Origin: Sporosarcina sp. P13
GTDB lineage: Bacteria > Bacillota > Bacilli > Bacillales_A > Planococcaceae
Assembly: GCF_002743055.1 (NCBI RefSeq)
Contig: NZ_PDYM01000004.1
Location: forward strand, 90,826-154,825
DNA: 64,000 bases
Reading direction: 5' to 3'
Below the pieces are notes generated by a model. That model was given only the letters and a program-made list of their open reading frames with translations. It made no database searches and was not told the origin of the DNA. The position numbers were made by a program, and so were the translations under genes. Below, piece after piece: positions 26,067 to 34,995 of this stretch (positions are counted from its first letter, which is position 1; every line of letters begins with the position of its first letter).

Positions 26067-27543
26067 TTTATTAGTGCTACCAATGATCCTGCCTGTTTTG
26101 GTAGGTGTCATCTTAGTCTTTATAAAGCCTTATATCCGATTGCAGCGACTAATAAGTGTATTGACGACAATCGCTTCTGCGGCTATCGCAGCTTATTGCT
26201 TGGAGCGCATTCATCGTACGGGTATTATGCGCTTGGATTTCGGAGATTGGTTACCGCCACACGGAATTTTGTTCGTAGGTGATTCGTTTGCAGTGCTGCT
26301 AGTACTAGTAGCTTGTGTAGTATCAAGTATTATTTTACTTTACGCGTTTGCTACAACTGGACTCGAGGCGGAGACGATGTTTTTCTATCCGTTCTTTCTG
26401 TTTTTACTGGCAGGCGTTAATGGTTCGTTTTTGACAGGTGATTTATTTAATCTATTCGTTTGTTTTGAAGTGATGTTACTTGCTTCGTATGTCCTGTTGA
26501 CGCTTGGTGGACGCAAAACGCAATTGAAAGAAGGCATTACATATGTATTGATCAATGTGCTTGCTTCGTGGTTCTTCTTGCTAGGCATAGCGTATTTATA
26601 CGGTGCACTTGGAACGTTGAATATGGCGCATATTGCAGTTCGTGTAGCGGAAGTTGGTCAAGGCCCATTGCTGTCGTTGATTGGTATTATATTCCTATTG
26701 GTATTTAGTTTAAAAGCGGGCTTGTTGCTGTATTTCTGGCTACCTGGCTCATATTCGGCACCGCCTACAGCAGTAGCTGCTCTATTTGGTGCATTGCTGA
26801 CGAAAGTTGGTATATATGCGCTTTATCGGATGTTTACACTAATATTTGTCCATGATCCTTTGATTTATAAAATGATTGGCGTACTTGCAGTCGTGACGAT
26901 GGTTGGCGGTTGCTTAGGAGCCATTGCCTATTCGGATATTCGACAGATCGTTTCGTATAACGTCATCATTTCAGTCGGTTTTGTACTGACGGGCCTTGCG
27001 ATTGCTACAACTACCTCATTCCAAGGTGCTAGTTATTATTTGATACACGATATGGTCAGTAAAGCCTTGCTGTTTTTATTGGTAGGAACTGTTGTGTATT
27101 TGACTGGTCGTTCGAAGGTTAATGAAATCAGTGGACTCATTCGAAATTATCCGCTAGTTGGTTGGCTATTTTTCTTAGCTATGCTGGCAATTGCCGGAAT
27201 CCCACCGTTAAGTGGTTTTATCGGCAAAGTGTATATGGGTTTAGGGGCTATTGAAACAGGCTCTTACGTTTTATTGGCTGTTGCATTTTTATCTAGTATA
27301 GGTGTGTTGTATTCATTACTCCGTATTTTCCTGAATAGTTTTTGGGGAGAAACAACGATCAGTGAAGATGATCAGAAACCATTTAAAAAGGCGATCGGAT
27401 TACCGCTTGTGTTACTTGCGGTATTGAATGTTGGAATGGGTGTAGGTGCAGAGTTGCTTGCACCGTATATTCAAGATGTAGCGAATACTTTGGCTGATCC
27501 GCAACAGTATATCCAAGCAGTTCTCGATGAAGATGTGAAATAG
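26059..27543 (+). CDS. mrpD: Na+/H+ antiporter subunit D (NuoN/M-like)
   Basis: The 494-residue protein is a proton-pumping-type antiporter subunit with about 14 helices. The key glutamate lies in LFVCFEVMLLASYVLL (near residue 137) and the key lysine in FSLKAGLLLYFWLPGSYSAPP (near 219). It overlaps mrpC by eight bases. Confidence 0.93.
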   Translation: MNNLLVLPMILPVLVGVILVFIKPYIRLQRLISVLTTIASAAIAAYCLERIHRTGIMRLDFGDWLPPHGILFVGDSFAVLLVLVACVVSSIILLYAFATTGLEAETMFFYPFFLFLLAGVNGSFLTGDLFNLFVCFEVMLLASYVLLTLGGRKTQLKEGITYVLINVLASWFFLLGIAYLYGALGTLNMAHIAVRVAEVGQGPLLSLIGIIFLLVFSLKAGLLLYFWLPGSYSAPPTAVAALFGALLTKVGIYALYRMFTLIFVHDPLIYKMIGVLAVVTMVGGCLGAIAYSDIRQIVSYNVIISVGFVLTGLAIATTTSFQGASYYLIHDMVSKALLFLLVGTVVYLTGRSKVNEISGLIRNYPLVGWLFFLAMLAIAGIPPLSGFIGKVYMGLGAIETGSYVLLAVAFLSSIGVLYSLLRIFLNSFWGETTISEDDQKPFKKAIGLPLVLLAVLNVGMGVGAELLAPYIQDVANTLADPQQYIQAVLDEDVK

Positions 27544-27558
27544 GGAGGAGGAGACAGC

Positions 27559-28041
27559 ATGCCAGTACAGCTTCTGCTGAATTTGTTCATCGCTTTTTTA
27601 TGGATGACATTGATGGATGAAGACGAACTGAAATTTACGACGTTTTTCATGGGATTCTTAGTTGGGCTTGGCATTATCTTTGCTATGAGCCGTTTTTTCG
27701 GAACCCGCTTTTATTTGCGCAGAGTGTACGCTGCGTGTAAACTTCTGCTCATTTTCATACGAGAATTGACCGAGTCTAGTATCGTAGTCATTTCGCAAAT
27801 TGTACGACCGACATTACGTATCAAACCAGGCATTTTTAAATACGAAACAATTTTGAGTAGTGATGTAGAAGTGACGATGCTGTCTATGTTACTGACATTG
27901 ACACCAGGATCCGTCGTTATGGAAGTTTCTCCTGAAGGCAATGAACTCTATATCCATGCGATGGACGTTGAGGAATCGCGTGACGGCCTGATCAAGCAAT
28001 TGAAGAACTTCGAGAAGGCCATTATGGAGGTGACACGATGA
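27559..28041 (+). CDS. mrpE: Na+/H+ antiporter subunit E
   Basis: The 160-residue MnhE protein has two N-terminal membrane helices and a cytoplasmic domain with LTLTPGSVVMEVSPEGNELYIHAMD split near residues 112-136, the family hallmark. AGGGAGGAGG precedes the ATG, and its stop overlaps mrpF. Confidence 0.93.
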   Translation: MPVQLLLNLFIAFLWMTLMDEDELKFTTFFMGFLVGLGIIFAMSRFFGTRFYLRRVYAACKLLLIFIRELTESSIVVISQIVRPTLRIKPGIFKYETILSSDVEVTMLSMLLTLTPGSVVMEVSPEGNELYIHAMDVEESRDGLIKQLKNFEKAIMEVTR

Positions 28042-28322
28042 TTGCAGGTATGCTTATGATTTCTGTAATACTATTTGCGTTGACGATACTAGTAGCCGTT
28101 ATACGAATCATTTTAGGCCCATCATTGCCTGACCGTGTGGTGGCGTTAGATGTCATTGGCGTGAATTTGATCGCAACAATTGCAGTTGTGTCAGTTATGA
28201 TGAACACGAAAGCATTTTTGGAAGCGATTTTGATTTTGGGTATTCTGTCTTTTATCGGTACCATTGCATTTTCGAAATTTATTGAGAGGGGGAAAATCGT
28301 TGAACGTAGGCGAGATGGGTGA
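28038..28322 (+). CDS. mrpF: Na+/H+ antiporter subunit F
   Basis: The 94-residue, three-helix MnhF protein contains RIILGPSLPDRVVALDVIG (about 22-40), the conserved loop. It overlaps mrpE by four bases (ATGA) and mrpG by about 23 bases. Confidence 0.92.
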   Translation: MIAGMLMISVILFALTILVAVIRIILGPSLPDRVVALDVIGVNLIATIAVVSVMMNTKAFLEAILILGILSFIGTIAFSKFIERGKIVERRRDG

Positions 28323-28671
28323 ATTTGCAGGAGCTTTGTTAATCTTGACAGGTGCGATTGCGAGTATTATTAGTGTGTTTGGCTTAATTCGTTTACCGGA
28401 TGTCTATACTCGATCACATGCAGCGACTAAGAGTTCAACACTCGCTGTCCTATTGACTTTGTCGGGTGCATTTGTATTTTTTTTATTCTCGGAAAATTTT
28501 ATCAGCGTCCGATTATTACTCGGTATCGGTTTTGTCTTTTTGACTGCACCTGTAGCAGGTCATGTAATTATTCGCGCAGCATACCGTTCGAAGGTGAAGC
28601 TTGCAGATATTTCAACGGAAGATGAATTATACGAAAAAATTCATGGGGAAAATGCAGATAAAGCGTTATGA
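28300..28671 (+). CDS. mrpG: Na+/H+ antiporter subunit G
   Basis: This is the last Mrp subunit, 123 residues from a TTG start preceded by GAGAGGGGG; the length then matches B. subtilis MrpG. An upstream ATG at 28264 would lie deep in mrpF and add non-family residues. Conserved FGLIRLPDVYTRSHAATKSSTL is at about 33-54. No clear terminator follows before the ArsR-type gene. Confidence 0.9.
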   Translation: MNVGEMGEFAGALLILTGAIASIISVFGLIRLPDVYTRSHAATKSSTLAVLLTLSGAFVFFLFSENFISVRLLLGIGFVFLTAPVAGHVIIRAAYRSKVKLADISTEDELYEKIHGENADKAL

Positions 28672-28676
28672 ACACA

Positions 28677-28696
28677 ATTCAAACAGTTATTTGAAT
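28677..28696. promoter_or_regulatory. cadO-like operator upstream of the ArsR-family gene
   Basis: ATTCAAA-CAGTTA-TTTGAAT is a perfect 7-6-7 inverted repeat followed by GAATG. It resembles the CadC/CzrA operator core TCAAATAnnTATTTGA. TATAAT at 28723-28728 is a likely -10 element downstream of it. Autorepression is the natural inference. Confidence 0.65.
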
Positions 28697-28763
28697 GAAT
28701 GGTGTTTTCTTGCAAGTTTCTATATAATTACCTTAAATGAAGACGTCGAAATGAGGTGACGAA

Positions 28764-29126
28764 ATGGTTAACCAAGATGCATGTGAAGTGACGATTGTAC
28801 ATGAAGATGTAGTCCGAAAAATTCGGAAAGAGCTCCCGGATGTAGCGGAGATGGTGCAAATATTTAAAGCGTTAGCAGATGAAACTAGACTGCGTATCGC
28901 CTATTCCTTAACATTGGAATCTGAAATGTGTGTCTGTGATGTAGCGGCGGTCATTCAATCTTCATCAGCCACTGCTTCCCATCATCTGCGCTATTTGCGT
29001 GAACATTCATTGGCCAAGTCAGAAAGACGTGGAAAAATGGTATACTATTCTTTAGCAGATAAGCATGTTGAAGATTTGGTTAAAATTGCGTATGAACATG
29101 CGATTGAAGTACAACAAACCACGTAA
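28764..29126 (+). CDS. ArsR/SmtB-family metal sensor, CadC-like
   Basis: The 120-residue winged-helix repressor has an N-terminal Cys7 and the CVC pair in SEMCVCDVAAV (about residues 55-65), the alpha3N thiolate site that binds Cd, Pb or Zn in CadC. The recognition helix is SSSATASHHLRYLREHSL. A His near the C-terminus (HAIEV) could contribute an alpha5 site. CadC normally sits beside the efflux ATPase gene cadA, but none is next to it here. Confidence 0.85.
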   Translation: MVNQDACEVTIVHEDVVRKIRKELPDVAEMVQIFKALADETRLRIAYSLTLESEMCVCDVAAVIQSSSATASHHLRYLREHSLAKSERRGKMVYYSLADKHVEDLVKIAYEHAIEVQQTT

Positions 29127-29180
29127 GTTAATGAGCTAGTAGGGCGCTTGTCGAACGGCAATCACGATGGAGGAATTTTA

Positions 29181-30278
29181 ATGCGATTACAAGAGTGGAC
29201 GATACAAGAACAAGATTTACTCATCCAGTTTATGACAACGAATTCTTGGCCGTATCATGATATTAGCAAGCCGGGTCGTGAGTTATTGGAAAAATCGATT
29301 GAAGAAGGCGGCTATGCATCTGATGATGTAAAGACGTTTTGGATAGAGAATAATGAGAATGAAAAAGTAGGAATAGTCAAAGTCTACGACTTACAAGAAG
29401 ACGTCCCATTATTTGATTTGCGAATAGCAGATCATTTCAGGGGATATGGCTATGGCTCACGTGCCTTAAAGAAGCTAACGCAATATGTATTTGAACTACC
29501 TGAACAGAAAATCCGTATAGAAGGGCATACGCGACATGACAATGCAGCGATGCGTAAAGCTTTTGAACGCGCGGGCTTCGTCAAGGAAGCTCATTTACGT
29601 CAAGCATGGTTCTTGCCAAAAGAGAATACGTATTATGATGCAGTGACGTATGGTATGACGCGGGAAGATTATTTGGCTGGTACGACAACTCCTGTATGTT
29701 GGGAAGAACGAGCGCTTTATGAAAAGAGTATTCCTGGTTTCAAAGAAGAGTTTGAGACAGAGCGGTTATTGATCCGAGCACCAGAGTTGCATGATTCGAT
29801 GGATGTATGGGGTGCAATTTCTCGTTCGATGTCCGGTTTACGTCGCTTTACGACATGGGCCCAACATGATCTAACGATTGAAACGACTGAGGATTATGTT
29901 CGCCAAGCAGTAGCTGAATTCATTGGCAGAAAAAGTCTTCGTTTCCATTTGTTTTTAAAAGAAACAGGCGAGTTTATCGGTTGTGCTGGGTTTCATATGA
30001 TTGATTGGGAAATTCGTAAGTTTGATTTGGATTTTTGGCTTGATACAAAACTTGAGGGACAAGGCTATATGACAGAAGCTGTAAAGGGACTTACTGATTT
30101 TGCTTTCGAGTATTTACAGGCAGAACGAGTGGAGTTTCATTGTGATGAAAAACATAGTAAAGGTCGCGCAGTTGCGAAACGCTCAGGTTTTGAACTAGAA
30201 GGAATTTTACGGAAAAATGCACCTTCTGCAAACGGACGCGACTTGCGCAATACGTGCTTATACGCAAGGATCATCTGA
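29181..30278 (+). CDS. Tandem GNAT acetyltransferase (two fused domains)
   Basis: The 365-residue protein carries two complete GNAT units. The first (1-165) has the acetyl-CoA loop FRGYGYGSRALKKL and FERAGFVKE; the second (195-365) is RimJ/RimL-like: ETERLLIRAPELHD, LEGQGYMTEAVKGL, AKRSGFELEGILR. Start 29181 follows GGAGGAA. The substrates are unknown; amine or N-terminal acetylation is typical of RimJ relatives. The gene lies 54 bases after the metal sensor. Confidence 0.8.
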   Translation: MRLQEWTIQEQDLLIQFMTTNSWPYHDISKPGRELLEKSIEEGGYASDDVKTFWIENNENEKVGIVKVYDLQEDVPLFDLRIADHFRGYGYGSRALKKLTQYVFELPEQKIRIEGHTRHDNAAMRKAFERAGFVKEAHLRQAWFLPKENTYYDAVTYGMTREDYLAGTTTPVCWEERALYEKSIPGFKEEFETERLLIRAPELHDSMDVWGAISRSMSGLRRFTTWAQHDLTIETTEDYVRQAVAEFIGRKSLRFHLFLKETGEFIGCAGFHMIDWEIRKFDLDFWLDTKLEGQGYMTEAVKGLTDFAFEYLQAERVEFHCDEKHSKGRAVAKRSGFELEGILRKNAPSANGRDLRNTCLYARII

Positions 30279-30312
30279 AAGCAGAAGGAGCATAATGGGT
30301 GTGTGTATAGTA

Positions 30313-30468
30313 CTATACCGATCGTCTTCCTGTTAGTAACTGAAGGATGAAAACAATCCCGGCTACTACTAAAAGTAGGTGGATAAATCCGCCACCGATT
30401 TTTGCGACTAATCCGATTAACCATAATGCTATGAGGACTACAATAACAAGCCATAATAAACGTGCCAT
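30313..30468 (-). CDS. lmo0937-type 51-residue membrane peptide
   Basis: The small reverse-strand gene has an AAAAGGAG site and encodes 51 residues: two hydrophobic helices around a glycine turn (AKIGGGFIHLLLV), ending LQLLTGRRSV. This pattern matches the lmo0937 family of short membrane proteins, often SigB-controlled in Listeria and Bacillus. A good SigB-type promoter lies 36 bases upstream. The function is unknown; envelope stress is plausible. Confidence 0.85.
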   Translation of the reverse strand: MARLLWLVIVVLIALWLIGLVAKIGGGFIHLLLVVAGIVFILQLLTGRRSV

Positions 30469-30503
30469 AGTGGATCACTCCTTTTCTTTGTTGTGTAATT
30501 AAT

Positions 30504-30528
30504 TTACCCAACCAATAGAATCCTAAAC
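30504..30528 (-). promoter_or_regulatory. SigB-type promoter for the 51-residue membrane peptide
   Basis: On the reverse strand GTTTAG (30528-30523) and GGGTAA (30509-30504) are separated by 13 bases, close to the SigB consensus GTTTAA-N12-14-GGGTAT. The same window encodes SigB. Confidence 0.8.
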
Positions 30529-30577
30529 TTTTTATATGGTTTTATGTATAGTGAAAGTCAAATGAGGGGGCGATGTT

Positions 30578-30985
30578 TTGGCTACACCGAGTATGGAAGA
30601 CTATATCGAACAAATCTATTTGCAATTAGAAGCAAGAGGTGAGGCGCGCGTGTCAGATGTGGCGGAGGCGCTTTCTGTACTTCCATCATCTGTTACGAAA
30701 ATGGCACAGCGACTGGACCGTGAAGGGTATGTCCATTATGAAAGATACCGTGGTCTAGCCTTGACCGATCGTGGCTTACGTTTCGGAAAAAAACTTGTGC
30801 ATCGTCATGAATTACTAGAACAATTCCTGCGTATCATTGGGGTGGAAGAAGAAAATATCTATGGCGACGTAGAGGGTATTGAACATCACCTAAGTTGGAA
30901 TGCTATGGATCGTATTACGGATTTAGTAGAAACATTAGAAGAAGATCCGGAATTTATTAAAAAACTGAAAAGCAGAGCACACTAA
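30578..30985 (+). CDS. mntR: Manganese-responsive repressor MntR
   Basis: This DtxR-family regulator represses Mn(II) uptake. The 135-residue protein starts at a TTG after GAGGGGG and opens [13 protein letters not shown], nearly identical to B. subtilis MntR. Metal ligands are visible: Asp8 and Glu11 in the first helix, His/Glu in the [10 protein letters not shown] region, and EGIEHHLSW. The C-terminal tail is shorter than in B. subtilis. No MntR target gene is adjacent. Confidence 0.93.
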   Translation: MATPSMEDYIEQIYLQLEARGEARVSDVAEALSVLPSSVTKMAQRLDREGYVHYERYRGLALTDRGLRFGKKLVHRHELLEQFLRIIGVEEENIYGDVEGIEHHLSWNAMDRITDLVETLEEDPEFIKKLKSRAH

Positions 30986-30999
30986 AAGGGGCTATCATT

Positions 31000-31854
31000 A
31001 TGACACTATTACAATCAGGCACGCTTGCTACACTAGAAATTCTTCGTCAAGAAGGTTCGAGGTGGGTACTGAACGCTGCTGGAGAAGAAATTTTTATGAA
31101 CGTTTCAGAAGCACCCGACTTAAAAGAGCAACAAACCGTCGAAGTTTTCCTCTACATCAATAGAAGAGGTGAGTTAACTGCAACTGCTCAACTACCAACA
31201 CTTACTGTTGATACATTTGGATGGGCAAAAGTCATTCGCCTAGAAAGAGAAGAAGGTGCTTATGTAGATATCGGTGCTTCGTTTGAAGTGCTAGTCAATC
31301 GAGCGGATTTCCCGCAAATGAAAAATCTTTGGCCACAGCCGGGTGATCAATTGTATATGACATTACGGACAGATCCAGGTGGCAATTTATTTGGACGTCT
31401 TGTTACGGAAGAACGTGTACAAGAGCATTTTACAATCGCTGATGAAGAGATGTACAATCAAAACGTTAAAGCAAGAGCTTATCGTCTATTGCCTGTAGGA
31501 TCATTCCTTTTGACGGAGGATATCAAACGTATTTTCGTCCACGAAACAGAGCGTCAACACGAGCCGAGATTAGGGGAAGAAGTAGACGTACGGATTATTG
31601 GCGTGCGTGATGACGGTACGTTAAATGGTTCATTATTACCTAGAAAGCAAGATCGCCTACAGACTGATGGCGAACAGATTCTATTGTATTTAGAACAATC
31701 TGGCGGTAAAATGCCATTTACTGATAAATCTACTCCAGAAGAGATTGATGAGATGTTCCAAATGAGTAAAGGTGCATTCAAACGCGCGCTTGGGACGTTG
31801 ATGAGGGAAAGAAGAATCGTGCAACAAGATGGATGGACTACACTAAAATCATGA
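31000..31854 (+). CDS. cvfB: S1 RNA-binding protein CvfB
   Basis: The 284-residue protein has three S1-type RNA-binding domains and a C-terminal winged helix (about 225-284: STPEEIDEMFQMSKGAFKRA...). This is the CvfB/YitL architecture; in staphylococci CvfB affects virulence regulation through RNA. GGGG precedes the ATG, 15 bases after mntR, so the two may be co-transcribed. Confidence 0.88.
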   Translation: MTLLQSGTLATLEILRQEGSRWVLNAAGEEIFMNVSEAPDLKEQQTVEVFLYINRRGELTATAQLPTLTVDTFGWAKVIRLEREEGAYVDIGASFEVLVNRADFPQMKNLWPQPGDQLYMTLRTDPGGNLFGRLVTEERVQEHFTIADEEMYNQNVKARAYRLLPVGSFLLTEDIKRIFVHETERQHEPRLGEEVDVRIIGVRDDGTLNGSLLPRKQDRLQTDGEQILLYLEQSGGKMPFTDKSTPEEIDEMFQMSKGAFKRALGTLMRERRIVQQDGWTTLKS

Positions 31855-31918
31855 GTCATACGCAACTTTTTGATTTGCCTAAACGTATCTATTGTATAGA
31901 ACAAGGAGGCGAGACTGA

Positions 31919-32803
31919 ATGAAAAAAGGGTTGGCTTATGTATTAATGGCCATTTTGATGGTAGGCATGATTACACCTTCAGCTTTTGCAAATGGCGTCA
32001 TCAATGAAAAATTAGGCGTACCCATTGTTGTCTATGGCGCAAATTTATCCGACGGTGAAAAAGATCGTGTAAGAACAGATCTGAAAGTGGCAAATGAAGC
32101 AGAAGTAGAAGAGTTGTCCGTAGATGGGAACGACTTGATCAAATATATTCCAGGCGGAGACCGTAATGCGCGGATGTATTCCTCTGCGAAAATCACGAGA
32201 CAAGAACAAGGCGAAGGACTCGTCATTAACGTCGTGACGCCAGATAATATCACACAAGTGACCGCGGATATGTACGCGACTGCAATGTTGACCGCTGGTA
32301 TTGAAGACGCAATCGTAGAAGTAGCATCACCGAAAAAAGTAACGGGGCATTCAGCACTCGTTGGGATTTATAAAGCGTACGAAGTGTCTGGTGAAGTACT
32401 CGACACAGAACGAACCGATACAGCGAATGATGAACTGAGTCTTGCGACAAAGCTCTCTGATAAAGCGGGCGTTGATAAAGATGAAGTTGCAAAGTTATTA
32501 ACGGAAATAAAAAGGCAAATAGCTGAACAAAAGCCAGCGACAAAAGAAGATGTCGAAAAAATTGTTAGTGAACAGTTAAACAAGTTCAATATCCAACTAA
32601 GCGATGCGGATCGTCAATTATTAATTGATTTGATGGATCGAATTTCAAAATTGGATATCGACTTTACGAAGTTGAATGAACAGCTAACAGATATGGCTTC
32701 AACAATAAAGGATAAGCTAGGGGAGATTGACCCGGGTTTCTGGGAAAAAGTAAAAGAGTTCTTCCGTAATATGGTCGATTCATTTAAATCGTTGTTTAGC
32801 TAA
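31919..32803 (+). CDS. Secreted DUF1002 protein (YpuA-like)
   Basis: The 294-residue protein has a Sec signal peptide ending near ITPSAFA-NG (residue 25), the DUF1002 core (VVYGANLSDGEKDRVR; ATAMLTAGIEDAIVEVASP split; VTGHSALVGIYKAYE) and an acidic helical C-terminal half. It resembles B. subtilis YpuA. The function is unknown. AAGGAGGCG precedes the ATG. Confidence 0.82.
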   Translation: MKKGLAYVLMAILMVGMITPSAFANGVINEKLGVPIVVYGANLSDGEKDRVRTDLKVANEAEVEELSVDGNDLIKYIPGGDRNARMYSSAKITRQEQGEGLVINVVTPDNITQVTADMYATAMLTAGIEDAIVEVASPKKVTGHSALVGIYKAYEVSGEVLDTERTDTANDELSLATKLSDKAGVDKDEVAKLLTEIKRQIAEQKPATKEDVEKIVSEQLNKFNIQLSDADRQLLIDLMDRISKLDIDFTKLNEQLTDMASTIKDKLGEIDPGFWEKVKEFFRNMVDSFKSLFS

Positions 32804-32859
32804 GTATAAATCGTGGTACGTTAATGGATAGAAGACGAAACGACAAAGGAGAGACATAT

Positions 32860-33177
32860 ATGGGTGAGAAAAAAGACATGAAGTTGCCTCGGGAATTAGA
32901 TTTGGAACTTGTGGAGCTAGGTGGAACGAAATACGCTTATCAACATAAGAGCAATGGTGATGTCACTGCTGAAATCGAATGGACTGAAGATCAAGGCGTC
33001 ATGACGATGACACATACGTATGTAGATGACTCACTGCGGGGCCAGGGGGTAGCTAAAAAGCTACTCGATCGAGCGGCAACAAATGCACGTGAAAAAGGAC
33101 TGAAGATGAAAGCGGTCTGTTCCTATGTAGTGAATGCCTTTGACCGAAGCGATGAATACGATGATGTGAAAATTTAA
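32860..33177 (+). CDS. GNAT N-acetyltransferase, YjdJ/COG2388 type
   Basis: This short single-domain acetyltransferase of 105 residues has the acetyl-CoA motif VDDSLRGQGVAKKLLDRA and KMKAVCSYVVNAFDR at the end, as in the yeast Gtt-like COG2388 group. The start at 32860 has AAAGGAGAG. The substrate is unknown. Confidence 0.82.
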   Translation: MGEKKDMKLPRELDLELVELGGTKYAYQHKSNGDVTAEIEWTEDQGVMTMTHTYVDDSLRGQGVAKKLLDRAATNAREKGLKMKAVCSYVVNAFDRSDEYDDVKI

Positions 33178-33266
33178 TTACTAATCCACATCACTTATGA
33201 AACATTTTCATTTGCTGAGCGTATAGGTAAGAGGAGAAGTAAATTTTTAGAATTGGGTGATGTGGG

Positions 33267-33734
33267 ATGATTAATCGAACGGCAGAAAAAGTGCTTGCTA
33301 TTATAGCAGCAGTCTTTACTTTTATCGGAATGGCGATGCTTACAGTGTTCGGAATTTTTGTCAATATGGCAAATAATGATTCAACCGTAATGGAACAATT
33401 TCGTGAAGTAATGTTGAGTGATGGAGAATTAACGCTTTCCGAAGTGGATATGTTCATGGAATTCTTTGATGTATTTGCCGTGTTTATTTGGGTTGGTGTG
33501 GCTGTAGCGTTTATTGGTTTTGTGCTGAATATTATTGGCTTGGTGAAGTTACGTAGTAATGCCAAGGCTGCAGGGACGTTGTTTATCATAGCAGGCCTAT
33601 TTAACGGTATTCTGTCACTGACGTCTATCTTGCTGTACATTGCAGGTATCCTCTGCTTCACAAAAAAGCCTCCAGTGGCACCTGGACCAACACAAGGTGA
33701 ATACGTGGAAAATCAGTCGAACTGGATGAATTAA
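33267..33734 (+). CDS. DUF4064 membrane protein
   Basis: The 155-residue protein has four hydrophobic segments (about 8-32, 68-92, 97-120, 122-135) and an acidic extracytoplasmic loop between the first two, the DUF4064 pattern. A proline-rich PPVAPGPTQGE stretch leads into a hydrophilic tail. The function is unknown. A perfect hairpin lies just after the stop. Confidence 0.75.
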   Translation: MINRTAEKVLAIIAAVFTFIGMAMLTVFGIFVNMANNDSTVMEQFREVMLSDGELTLSEVDMFMEFFDVFAVFIWVGVAVAFIGFVLNIIGLVKLRSNAKAAGTLFIIAGLFNGILSLTSILLYIAGILCFTKKPPVAPGPTQGEYVENQSNWMN

Positions 33735-33741
33735 TACTAGT

Positions 33742-33770
33742 AACCCCCTTTTCTAAACGAAAAGGGGGTT
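33742..33770. terminator. Terminator between convergent DUF4064 and GNAT genes
   Basis: AACCCCCTTTTC (33742-33753) and GAAAAGGGGGTT (33759-33770) form a perfect 12-bp stem with a TAAAC loop. The T-tail is weak on both strands. Confidence 0.75.
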
Positions 33771-33773
33771 TGT

Positions 33774-34271
33774 TCACATATGAGCGTGCTGCTTCATCGG
33801 CAATGAATAATGAATCGTTTCAACAGGGAGTCCTTCAAACTCCTCTTTGATAGACTCGACCAAAACAAATCCTTGATTAACGTAAAACTCTTGCAGGTCA
33901 TGAGAACGCTCGTCCACGTAAACATCTACATTTTGTGCCTCGCTTAATGACTGCAAAGCCTCGGCTAACAGTAGTTCCTCATATCCACTATCCAAATGCG
34001 AAGGAAGCATATGAAGGGCCGTCACTTCGCTCTCACCGTCTTCATCTATCGTTGTATAACTAATATAGCCTACGGGAAGACCTTGTGGATCTATAGCGAG
34101 CAGAACCGTCGTTTTTTCTATTTGTTTTTTTAGCATTAAATCGGAATACGTCCGATCTATAAATGCTTCGAGTACCTCTGCTGGAATAAATTCTCCAAAC
34201 ATATATCGCCAAGACGTAAGAGCGATTTGTTGAACATCTTTAATATCATCTACCGTCATTTTTCGGATCAT
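33774..34271 (-). CDS. GNAT family N-acetyltransferase
   Basis: The 165-residue protein begins MIRKMTVDDIKDVQQIALTSW, the usual first strand and helix of GNAT enzymes, with GYISYTTIDEDGES and YVNQGFVLVE later. The acetyl-CoA loop is degenerate (PSHLDSGYEELLL replaces the usual Q/RxxGxG/A), so cofactor binding may be altered. An AGGAG site lies about ten bases from the ATG. Confidence 0.72.
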   Translation of the reverse strand: MIRKMTVDDIKDVQQIALTSWRYMFGEFIPAEVLEAFIDRTYSDLMLKKQIEKTTVLLAIDPQGLPVGYISYTTIDEDGESEVTALHMLPSHLDSGYEELLLAEALQSLSEAQNVDVYVDERSHDLQEFYVNQGFVLVESIKEEFEGLPVETIHYSLPMKQHAHM

Positions 34272-34504
34272 AATAGGTTCACTCCTAACATTCTTTCTAC
34301 ATAGTATAGCAAATTAGCTTTCTTAAAACTACGATGTTAGCTAAATGAAATATACTATCCTACCAATCCACCTTATATGGAGTTGTTCTATTTATACGGG
34401 TTACAGCATAAGTTGGCTATGTTGGTGACCGTCATTACGACAGTAGTATAAGAAGCGTAGTTGACAAAAATATAATCGTACAAAATGAACTATGTCAGAC
34501 GTAC

Positions 34505-34530
34505 GTTTGAAAAATACAGCTGTCGGGTAT
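34505..34530 (+). promoter_or_regulatory. SigB-type promoter for the YtxH-like gene
   Basis: GTTTGA (34505-34510), a 14-base spacer and GGGTAT (34525-34530) fit the SigB consensus, 56 bases before the start. The rest of the 34272-34504 gap shows no gene. Confidence 0.82.
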
Positions 34531-34585
34531 AGTAAGCTATAAGTAGACAACCACTACAAATTATTTATTACGGAGGATGGTATTC

Positions 34586-34936
34586 ATGGCAGGTAAAAAA
34601 ACAAATGGATTATTTATAGCAACATTGGCGGCGGGAGCGTACGCGTATTTCAGTAAAAAAGAAAACCGTGACAAAGCAATGGAGACGGTTGGTGTCTTAA
34701 AGGAAAAAATGGATACACTCATAAATAATAATACACTCGTTGATCAGACGGTAGAAAAGGTTGGTCATTCAGATCCAGAAGATATAGCAGATAACAACAT
34801 GGTATCTGAAGGCGCACAAACAAGCGTTCATTATTATAACCAAGAAGTACAAGATCCCGATAAAAATTCTTCAGAAAAAGATGGTCTCTACAAGAAAAAT
34901 TCTGGCGACTCAGTGAATACTCCTCAAACTAACTAA
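34586..34936 (+). CDS. YtxH-like stress-associated protein
   Basis: The 116-residue protein has an N-terminal hydrophobic helix (GLFIATLAAGAYAYF) followed by a charged helical and then disordered, acidic tail rich in D, N and S. This layout fits YtxH/GsiB-like general stress proteins, though the tail is not recognised. The start at 34586 has GGAGG nine bases upstream; the ATG at 34577 abuts the site. The SigB promoter upstream supports a stress role. Confidence 0.6.
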   Translation: MAGKKTNGLFIATLAAGAYAYFSKKENRDKAMETVGVLKEKMDTLINNNTLVDQTVEKVGHSDPEDIADNNMVSEGAQTSVHYYNQEVQDPDKNSSEKDGLYKKNSGDSVNTPQTN

Positions 34937-34995
34937 TTCAAAATCATAAAAGACTAGAAAAGAATAACAACCCCAAGGTAGCACATTTATACTAA

